NCBI GenBank assembly: GCA_025964935.1
Contig: JAOPXW010000190.1
Coordinates: forward strand, 1-11,806
Source of the DNA: Friedmanniella sp.
GTDB lineage: Bacteria > Actinomycetota > Actinomycetes > Propionibacteriales > Propionibacteriaceae
Length of the DNA: 11,806 nt
Reading direction: 5' to 3'
In this document: one piece after another, positions 6,688-11,806 of the stretch
Layout of the letters: every line of letters starts with the position of its first letter
Numbering within the stretch: the first letter of the stretch is position 1
Notes under the pieces: generated by a model
Seen by the model: only the letters and a program-made list of their open reading frames with translations
Told to the model about the DNA's origin: nothing
Database searches by the model: none
Translations under genes and position numbers: made by a program

Positions 6688-6837
6688 GTCAGAAACCTAG
6701 GTAAACCCAGGTTCCGGTTGCTTGACCCAGCTTGCAACCTGGGTCGAGGGTCTGAAACCTGGGTATACCCAGGTTCCGCTCGCCTGACCCGGGTTGCAGC
6801 CTGGGTCGGAGGTCAGCAGCCTCGGTAGACCTAGGAT
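6688..6837. repeat. 62 bp palindromic repeat, two full copies and a degenerate half copy
   Basis: Units start near 6688, 6750 and 6812; the shared block GAAACCT falls at 6692 and 6754 and its decayed form GCAGCCT at 6816, giving an exact 62-base period. Each full unit holds two palindromes. The first is about 20 bp (6694-6713, and a perfect AACCTGGGTATACCCAGGTT at 6756-6775). The second is about 22 bp with arms GACCCAG and CTGGGTC in copy one (6724-6745) and GACCCGG and CTGGGTC in copy two (6786-6807), centred on TTGCAA/TTGCAG. All arms are variants of ACCTGGGT. The third unit (6813-6837) keeps only the first palindrome in degraded form, and its end forms the pmt -10. It may be an operator array or a REP-like dispersed element. 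Confidence 0.85.
6832..6837 (+). promoter_or_regulatory. Putative -10 box of pmt, leaderless
   Basis: TAGGAT is followed by six bases and the GTG at 6844, the same spacing as for ispE on the other strand. This predicts a transcript starting at the start codon. The box falls inside the degenerate third copy of the 62 bp repeat. No convincing -35 is seen. AGGA (6833-6836), seven bases from GTG, could alternatively act as a ribosome binding site on a longer transcript. Confidence 0.45.
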
Positions 6838-6843
6838 GGCCCG

Positions 6844-8481
6844 GTGACGAGCCAGCTCACGGTCGACGCCCCCGCGACCGACGACCGGCCGACGCGGCCC
6901 GAGCCGCCCCTGGTCCGCCGCCCACCGGACCCCCGGACCCCGGTCGAGCGACTCCGGGTGCCGATGCCCACCGACCGGGTGGGTGGGTGGCTGGTCGCAC
7001 TGGCCATCACCGCTGTCGCCTTCGTCCTGCGGGTGGTGAACCTGGGCTACCCCAACAAGCTGGTCTTCGACGAGACCTACTACGCCAAGGACGCCTACTC
7101 GCTGCTGAAGTTCGGCTACGAGCGCAGCTGGCCCGAGAACGCCAACGACTCCATCACCGCCGGCCACCCCGACGTCATGCAGAGCGGCTCGGCGTTCATC
7201 GTGCACCCGCAGGTGGGCAAGTGGCTGATCGCCGGTGGCGAGCAGCTGTTCGGGATGAACTCCTTCGGGTGGCGCTTCGGCTCCCTGGTCTTCGGCTGCC
7301 TGTTCATCCTGGTCACCATCCGGCTGGTCCGGCGGGTCTCCCGCTCGACCCTGGTCGGCGGTCTCGCCGGGCTGCTGCTGACCCTGGACGGGCTGTCCTT
7401 CGTGATGGCCCGGACCGCGCTGCTGGACATCTTCCTGGCCTTCTTCCTGATCTCCGCGGTCGCCTGTCTGGCCGCCGACCGCGACTGGTTCCGGGCCCGG
7501 CTCGCCGACCACCTGGTCCGCCACGGTCTGCCCGACCTGGGCGGCCGGTTCGGCCCCGCCCTGGTGTTCCGGCCCTGGCGGATCGCCGCCGGGGTCTGCT
7601 TCGGGCTGGCCCTGGGGACCAAGTGGAACGCGCTGTACGTGCTGGCGGCGTTCGCCGTCTTGACCCTGGCCTGGGACGTGGGGGCGCGACGGCTGGCCGG
7701 GGCCGGGGTCCGGGCCAACCTGGCGCTGCTGCGGGACGGGGCGCCGGCCTTCGTGTCGCTGGTCGTGCTCAGCGTCCTCGTCTACGTCGCCACCTGGGCC
7801 AGCTGGCTGGCCACCTCCGGCGGCTACGACCGCGACTGGGGCGCGAAGAACCCCGACGCCACCACCACCCGGCTGCTGGGCCGGCCGCTGGCCTCGCTGC
7901 TGCACTACCAGCACGACATCTGGAACTTCCACACCGGTGACTTCATCAACCACGCCCAGCACTCCTACCGGGCCGACCCCGGTGGCTGGCTCTGGGTGGC
8001 CCGCCCGATCGGCATCGACGCCGTCAACGACATCGCCCCCGGGACCGACGGCTGCGCGGGTCCGGGCAACTGCATCCGGGTCATCAGCGGGATCGGCACC
8101 CCGGCGCTGTGGTGGGTGGCGGTCTTCGCCCTGCTCGCCGCCCTGGTGCTGTGGGTGGGCGGTCGGGACTGGCGCTTCGGGATCCCCGTCGTCGGCGTCC
8201 TCAGCTCATGGCTGCCGTGGTTCGCCTACGACTCGCGCCCGCTCTTCTTCTTCTACGCCATCGCCCTGGTGCCGTTCTCGGCCATGGCCGTGGCGCTGGT
8301 GGCCGGCAAGCTGCTGGGGGACGTGGACAGCGGGGACCGGCGGCTGGTCGCCGCCATCGTGATCGGAACCTACGTCGCCCTGGTCGCGGTCAACTTCGCC
8401 TACCTCTATCCCATCCTGACCGACGGGCTGCTGCCCTACCCGTCGTGGCTGTCGCGGATGTGGTTCAAGAGCTGGATCTAG
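6844..8481 (+). CDS. pmt: Dolichyl-phosphate-mannose-protein mannosyltransferase (GT39, Pmt)
   Basis: An integral membrane GT-C glycosyltransferase that moves mannose from polyprenyl-phosphate-mannose to Ser/Thr of proteins during Sec export. The 545-residue product starts with a cytoplasmic, Pro/Arg/Asp-rich tail (1-48). About ten membrane segments follow, the first being WLVALAITAVAFVLRVVNLG (49-68). The first external loop YPNKLVFDETYYAKDAYSLL holds the Asp76-Glu77 pair needed for catalysis in this family. Other family stretches are HPQVGKWLIAGGEQLFGMNSFGWR, TLDGLSFVMARTALLDIFLAFF, GTKWNALY, and the external region HDIWNFHTGDFINHAQHSY. The product ends LSRMWFKSWI, typical of actinobacterial Pmt. 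GTG 6844 is supported by the -10 spacing and by the start of homology. It diverges from rsmI as in M. tuberculosis (Rv1002c) and lies 42 bases before the alpha-galactosidase gene. Confidence 0.95.
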   Translation: MTSQLTVDAPATDDRPTRPEPPLVRRPPDPRTPVERLRVPMPTDRVGGWLVALAITAVAFVLRVVNLGYPNKLVFDETYYAKDAYSLLKFGYERSWPENANDSITAGHPDVMQSGSAFIVHPQVGKWLIAGGEQLFGMNSFGWRFGSLVFGCLFILVTIRLVRRVSRSTLVGGLAGLLLTLDGLSFVMARTALLDIFLAFFLISAVACLAADRDWFRARLADHLVRHGLPDLGGRFGPALVFRPWRIAAGVCFGLALGTKWNALYVLAAFAVLTLAWDVGARRLAGAGVRANLALLRDGAPAFVSLVVLSVLVYVATWASWLATSGGYDRDWGAKNPDATTTRLLGRPLASLLHYQHDIWNFHTGDFINHAQHSYRADPGGWLWVARPIGIDAVNDIAPGTDGCAGPGNCIRVISGIGTPALWWVAVFALLAALVLWVGGRDWRFGIPVVGVLSSWLPWFAYDSRPLFFFYAIALVPFSAMAVALVAGKLLGDVDSGDRRLVAAIVIGTYVALVAVNFAYLYPILTDGLLPYPSWLSRMWFKSWI

Positions 8482-8484
8482 GTT
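8479..8484 (+). promoter_or_regulatory. Possible -10 box overlapping the pmt stop codon
   Basis: TAGGTT begins with the TAG stop of pmt and matches TANNNT. Transcription from it would start near 8491 and leave a 33-base leader with GAGGAG (8514-8519) before the GTG of the next gene. There is no visible -35, so read-through from pmt is equally possible. Confidence 0.2.
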
Positions 8485-8523
8485 GGTGCCGTCCGTCGCG
8501 ACCAGCCACCCTCGAGGAGTCCC

Positions 8524-10776
8524 GTGACCGTCACCGTCGACCTGTCCGTCAGCCTGCGTGAAGCCGGTGTCCACGTCGTGCTGGACCTGCGCGGCGGACG
8601 TCTCCCCGCGGTCGTGCACTGGGGTGCCGACCTCGGTGCCTTCGGGCCCGAGGACGGGGGCACCCTCAGCCTGACCGGGCTCGAGCCGATCGCCGCCAAC
8701 GTGGTCGACGAGCCCGTACGGGTGGCTCTGCTGCCCGAGCACTGGACCGGCTGGGTCGGTCGTCCCGGCCTCAGCGGCGCGCGGCGGGGCGGCGGCGCCT
8801 GGTCGACCAGGTTCACCACCACCGCGCTCCGGATCGGGTCGCAGGAGGTGGCCGAGACCACCGGCGGCGGTCTCCTCGAGCTGAGCGGGCCGGTCGTGCT
8901 GGAGGTGGACGCCGTCGACGAGGCGGCCGAGCTGGAGCTGACCCTGACCTTCGAGGTGCTCACCGGCGGGGTGGTCCGCACCCGAGCCCGGCTGGGCAAC
9001 CGGGGCGCGGCGTACGCGGTGCACGACGTCGTCCTGGCCTTCCCGGTCCCACCCGTGGCGCGGGAGGTCCTCGACTTCACCGGCCACTGGGGCAAGGAGC
9101 GCGTCCCCGTACGCCGCCCGTTCCAGGTCGGCACCCACCTCCGGGAGGGGCGCAAGGGGCGCACCGGCGCCGACGCCGCAACCCTGCTGCACCTGGGCGT
9201 CCCCGGCTTCTCCTTCGCCGCCGGCGAGATCTGGTCGGTGCACACCGGCTGGAGCGGCAACCACACCCACTACGCCGAACGGCTCTCCACCGGGGAGCAG
9301 GTCATCGGCGGCGGGGAGCTGCTGCTGCCCGACGAGGTCGTGCTGGAGACCGGCGAGGCCTACACCACACCGTGGGTCTACGCCGCGTACGGGGTGGGGC
9401 TCGACGACGTCGCCCGGCGCTTCCACCGCTACCAGCGCTCGCGGCCGCAGCACCCCTCGACCGAGCGCCCGGTCACCCTGAACGTCTGGGAGGCGGTCTA
9501 CTTCGACCACGACCTGCCCAAGCTGGTGGCCCTGGCGGAGGCGGCGGCCGGACTCGGGGTCGAGCGCTACGTCCTCGACGACGGCTGGTTCGGGGCCCGC
9601 CGCCACGACAGGGCGGGCCTGGGCGACTGGACCGTCGCGACCGACGTGTGGCCCGACGGGCTGCACCCCCTGGTCGACGCGGTGACCGGGCTGGGGATGC
9701 AGTTCGGTCTGTGGTTCGAGCCCGAGATGGTCAACCTGGACTCCGACGTCGCCCGGGCCCACCCCGACTGGGTGATGGCCACGGGCGGTCGGCTGCCGGT
9801 CGAGTCCCGCTTCCAGCAGGTGCTGAACCTGGGCATCCCGGAGTGCTACGCCTACGTCCGGGACGCGATGCTGGCCATCCTCGACGAGTACGCGATCAGC
9901 TACCTCAAGTGGGACCACAACCGCGACCTGGTCGACGCCGGCACCCAGCCGTCGGGGCGGCCGGGCGTCCACGAGCAGACCCTCGCCTGCTACCGGCTGA
10001 TGGCCGAGCTCAAGGCGGCCCACCCCGGCCTGGAGATCGAGTCGTGCTCCTCGGGCGGCTCCCGGGTCGACCTGGGGGTGCTGGAGCACACCGACCGGGT
10101 CTGGGTCTCGGACTGCATCGACCCGCTGGAGCGGCAGCAGATGCACCGCTGGACCACCCAGCTGCTCGCCCCCGAGCTGATGGGGGCCCACATCGCCTCA
10201 GGGCGCTCGCACACCACCGGTCGCGAGCACGACCTCAACTTCCGGGCGGTGACGGCGCTGTTCGGTCACCTGGGGATCGAGTGGGACCTGACCCGCGCCA
10301 GCGCCCCGGAGCTGGCCGAGCTCCAGCGCTGGATCGAGCTCTACCAGCAGTACCGCGGGCTGCTGCTCGGCGGTGACCTGGTCCGGGTCGACTTCCCCGA
10401 CCCCAGCGTCGTCGTCGGCGGGGTGCTGGCCCCCGACCGGTCCGCGGCCCTGTTCAGCGTCGCCTCGGTGGCCCGGTCGGAGGTGGTCACCCTGGGGCGG
10501 GTCCGCTTCCCCGGGCTCGACCCGCACCGCCGCTACCGGGTGACGCCGCTGATGCTCGAGACGGCCCCCTCGGGGCTGCGGCCCCCGCCCTGGTGGGGAA
10601 CGGGCACGACCGACCCCTTCCTCGCCAACGTCGCCGGCCACGGGCACACCGCGCTGGACGCCGCGGCCGCCCGCGGGGTGGAGCTCTCCGGTGCGGCCCT
10701 GTCGGGCCTGGGCCTGGCCATGGCCCAGCTGGACCCCGACCACGCCCTCCTCTACCTGGTCGACGCGGTCGGCTGA
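8524..10776 (+). CDS. GH36 alpha-galactosidase-like glycoside hydrolase
   Basis: A 750-residue enzyme of glycoside hydrolase family 36, most of which release terminal alpha-galactose from sugars such as melibiose, raffinose or glycans with retention of configuration. The order is an N-terminal beta-sandwich (about 1-300), a catalytic (beta/alpha)8 barrel (about 310-630) and a C-terminal beta domain. Barrel marks include RYVLDDGWFGARR, FGLWFEPEMVN (Glu399, Glu401), YLKWDHNRDL with the nucleophile Asp464, ESCSSGGSRVDLG, and WVSDCIDPLERQQ with the acid/base Asp530. There is no signal peptide, so the enzyme is cytoplasmic and acts on imported or internal galactosides. The GTG at 8524 follows GAGGAG by four bases. 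An alpha-N-acetylgalactosaminidase or another GH36 specificity cannot be excluded. No sugar transporter or repressor lies next to it; it sits between two glycosyltransferases. Confidence 0.94.
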   Translation: MTVTVDLSVSLREAGVHVVLDLRGGRLPAVVHWGADLGAFGPEDGGTLSLTGLEPIAANVVDEPVRVALLPEHWTGWVGRPGLSGARRGGGAWSTRFTTTALRIGSQEVAETTGGGLLELSGPVVLEVDAVDEAAELELTLTFEVLTGGVVRTRARLGNRGAAYAVHDVVLAFPVPPVAREVLDFTGHWGKERVPVRRPFQVGTHLREGRKGRTGADAATLLHLGVPGFSFAAGEIWSVHTGWSGNHTHYAERLSTGEQVIGGGELLLPDEVVLETGEAYTTPWVYAAYGVGLDDVARRFHRYQRSRPQHPSTERPVTLNVWEAVYFDHDLPKLVALAEAAAGLGVERYVLDDGWFGARRHDRAGLGDWTVATDVWPDGLHPLVDAVTGLGMQFGLWFEPEMVNLDSDVARAHPDWVMATGGRLPVESRFQQVLNLGIPECYAYVRDAMLAILDEYAISYLKWDHNRDLVDAGTQPSGRPGVHEQTLACYRLMAELKAAHPGLEIESCSSGGSRVDLGVLEHTDRVWVSDCIDPLERQQMHRWTTQLLAPELMGAHIASGRSHTTGREHDLNFRAVTALFGHLGIEWDLTRASAPELAELQRWIELYQQYRGLLLGGDLVRVDFPDPSVVVGGVLAPDRSAALFSVASVARSEVVTLGRVRFPGLDPHRRYRVTPLMLETAPSGLRPPPWWGTGTTDPFLANVAGHGHTALDAAAARGVELSGAALSGLGLAMAQLDPDHALLYLVDAVG

Positions 10777-10779
10777 GGC

Positions 10780-10800
10780 CCGCCGCGCAGCGCTCGGCGG
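10780..10800 (+). terminator. Hairpin after the alpha-galactosidase stop codon
   Basis: CCGCCG (10780-10785) and CGGCGG (10795-10800) pair across a nine-base loop, four bases after the TGA. There is no U-run. It could reduce read-through into the GT2 gene, which has its own -10-like box further on. Confidence 0.35.
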
Positions 10801-10812
10801 CCCGCCGTCCCC

Positions 10813-10818
10813 TAGAGT
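10813..10818 (+). promoter_or_regulatory. Putative -10 box of the GT2 gene (TAGAGT)
   Basis: TAGAGT fits TANNNT and lies in the 91-base gap after the alpha-galactosidase gene. A start near 10825 would give a leader of about 43 bases containing the hairpin at 10828-10847 and the ribosome binding site GAGGA (10859-10863). No clear -35 is present. Confidence 0.35.
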
Positions 10819-10827
10819 GGGGCCAGG

Positions 10828-10847
10828 GCGCCGGATACTTCCGGCGC
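10828..10847 (+). other. Perfect 8 bp hairpin in the GT2 leader
   Basis: GCGCCGGA (10828-10835) and TCCGGCGC (10840-10847) pair perfectly around a TACT loop. It starts a few bases after the predicted transcription start of the GT2 gene and ends 11 bases before its ribosome binding site. It may stabilise the 5' end of the message, or belong to the 3' end of the upstream transcript. Confidence 0.45.
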
Positions 10848-10867
10848 GAGGACCCTGTGAGGACACG

Positions 10868-11770
10868 ATGGCTGAGGCCGCGCCGCGCTTCTCGGTGGTG
10901 ATCCCCGCCTACAACGAGGCCGGCTACCTCGAGGCCACGCTCGCCGCCCTCGCGGCGCAGGACTTCCCCGGCCCGTACGAGGTCATCGTCGTCGACAACG
11001 CCAGCACCGACGCCACCGCGGCCGTGGCCCACCGCGGCGGAGCCCGGGTGGTCTACGAGGCCGAGCCCGGGGTCTGCGCCGCCCGCCAGGCCGGCTCGGC
11101 GGCCGCCCGCGGCGAGATCGTGGTCAGCACCGACGCCGACACCGTCGCCCCCCGTACCTGGCTGAGCAGCATCGACCGGCAGATGCGGTCGGCCGACGTG
11201 GTGGGGGTCGCCGGACCCTGCCGGTTCGACCGCCCGACCTGGTGGTCCAAGGCGGCGCCGACGCTGATGTTCGGTCTCGTCCAGAGCGTGTTCGCGCTGA
11301 CCGGGCTGGTGTTCTACGCCAGTGCGACCAACATCGCGATGCGGCGGGCGGCGTTCCCCGGTTACGACCGCCGGCTCACCCAGGGAGGCGACGAGCTCGA
11401 CCTGCTGCGCCGGCTCCGGGCCCGGGGCCGGGTGGTCTGGGACGGCGGCAACGTGGTCACGACCTCCTCGCGGCGGCTCCAGCGGGGCCTGCTCTACAGC
11501 CTGTTCGTGAGCCTGCTCTTCTTCTACGTGTACGGCTACCTCGTCAACCGGCTCTCCTCGCGTCGACGGCTCGGGATGGCTCCGGCCTTCCGGGAGGGGG
11601 TTGGCCGGGCCACCCCGCCCGCGTCCCCGTACGACCGCCCGAGCCGTACGGTGCGGCGCTGGCACCGGGCCCTCCTGATCAGCCTGCTGGCCGCGCTGGC
11701 GGTCGGGGCCACCGCGTTCGCCAACCACGAGGCCGTGATGGTGGTCACCGGGTTCCTGGGGGCACCGTGA
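10868..11770 (+). CDS. Family 2 glycosyltransferase with C-terminal membrane segments
   Basis: A 300-residue GT-A glycosyltransferase that would transfer sugar from an activated donor to a lipid, polysaccharide or similar acceptor at the inner face of the membrane. The nucleotide-sugar-binding start is FSVVIPAYNEAGYLEATLAAL (8-28), followed by VIVVDNASTDAT (39-50), the metal-binding STDADT with Asp89-x-Asp91, the acceptor-side ATNIAMRRAAF (153-163) and GGDELDLLRRLRARG (173-187), equivalent to the ED motif region. Hydrophobic stretches at about 132-152, 207-227 and 268-297 suggest membrane attachment. The ATG at 10868 follows GAGGA by four bases. The frame is open upstream into the alpha-galactosidase gene, but that part reads as a shadow of it. 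Donor and acceptor are unknown. The stop overlaps the next start (GTGA). Confidence 0.93.
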   Translation: MAEAAPRFSVVIPAYNEAGYLEATLAALAAQDFPGPYEVIVVDNASTDATAAVAHRGGARVVYEAEPGVCAARQAGSAAARGEIVVSTDADTVAPRTWLSSIDRQMRSADVVGVAGPCRFDRPTWWSKAAPTLMFGLVQSVFALTGLVFYASATNIAMRRAAFPGYDRRLTQGGDELDLLRRLRARGRVVWDGGNVVTTSSRRLQRGLLYSLFVSLLFFYVYGYLVNRLSSRRRLGMAPAFREGVGRATPPASPYDRPSRTVRRWHRALLISLLAALAVGATAFANHEAVMVVTGFLGAP

Positions 11771-11806
11771 CCCGACGGCACGCCCTCGCCGCGGCGGCCA
11801 CCGCGG
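11767..11806 (+). CDS. Start of a coupled gene, product unknown (3' end outside window)
   Basis: A GTG at 11767 overlaps the TGA of the GT2 gene in the four-base GTGA arrangement typical of translational coupling. Only 13 codons are visible (MTRRHALAAAATA). A twin arginine followed by small, hydrophobic residues looks like the start of a Sec or Tat signal peptide, so an exported protein is possible. Family cannot be assigned. Confidence 0.55.
   Translation, partial: MTRRHALAAAATA

Noticed and set aside
6688..6837. CRISPR array or insertion-sequence end
   Set aside because: The copies are adjacent with no unique spacers of constant length, and there is no transposase, terminal repeat pair or target duplication.
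6697..7962. A 421-codon minus-strand open frame opposite the start of pmt and the repeats
   Set aside because: Composition is that of a shadow frame (Gly, Gln, Pro, Asp repeats), and its last part simply translates the 62 bp repeat.
8206..10191. A 661-codon open frame on the minus strand opposite pmt and the alpha-galactosidase gene
   Set aside because: It is antisense to two strongly supported genes, is rich in Gly/Pro/Arg/Asp/His/Gln with no recognisable domain, and is the expected by-product of high GC third codon positions.
10691..10867. Longer GT2 start inside the alpha-galactosidase gene
   Set aside because: The added residues are a shadow of the alpha-galactosidase frame, while ATG 10868 has a ribosome binding site and begins just before the GT-A fold.

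Overview
The window is a GC-rich (roughly 70% or more by eye) actinobacterial chromosome segment. The gene order points to a high-GC actinobacterium. Protein-O-mannosyltransferase and rsmI sit back to back, and rsmI is followed by tatD, rpfB, rsmA (ksgA) and ispE. From memory this is the core order of Mycobacterium tuberculosis Rv1002c to Rv1011. Sequence style and the absence of a mycobacterial lipobox on RpfB would fit a Propionibacteriales-type organism, but that assignment is a guess.

Layout: (1) positions 2-1120, plus strand: the C-terminal half of an MFS transporter (5' end outside the window) and a MarR-family regulator with an almost perfect 20 bp palindrome in its promoter. (2) 1147-6598, minus strand: a housekeeping block read from right to left: rsmI, tatD, a nitroreductase-family gene, rpfB, rsmA, ispE. 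Spacing, hairpins and promoter-like sites suggest three transcription units: rsmI-tatD-nitroreductase, rpfB-rsmA, and ispE alone. The block combines 16S rRNA methylation (RsmI, RsmA), a metal-dependent nuclease-type hydrolase, a cell-wall transglycosylase and a step of the MEP isoprenoid pathway. (3) 6599-6843: a 245 bp divergent intergenic region, the longest non-coding stretch here, made almost entirely of repeats: four perfect copies of an 11-mer, then two and a half copies of a 62 bp unit built from palindromes. (4) 6844-11806, plus strand: protein O-mannosyltransferase (GT39), a cytoplasmic GH36 alpha-galactosidase-like enzyme, a membrane-attached GT2 glycosyltransferase, and the first 13 codons of a translationally coupled gene whose product begins like an exported protein.

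Regulation visible in the sequence: a probable MarR autoregulation site; an 11 bp-period GTCAC/GTAAC direct repeat over the rpfB -10 that resembles MtrA sites; three genes (marR, ispE, pmt) with a TAG-NNN-type -10 box 6-7 bases before the start codon, as expected for leaderless transcripts; and GC-rich hairpins at several gene ends. No RNA genes, CRISPR array, insertion sequence or phage gene was seen. I found no new multi-gene defence or mobile system. The most unexplained element is the repeat-filled rsmI/pmt intergenic region.
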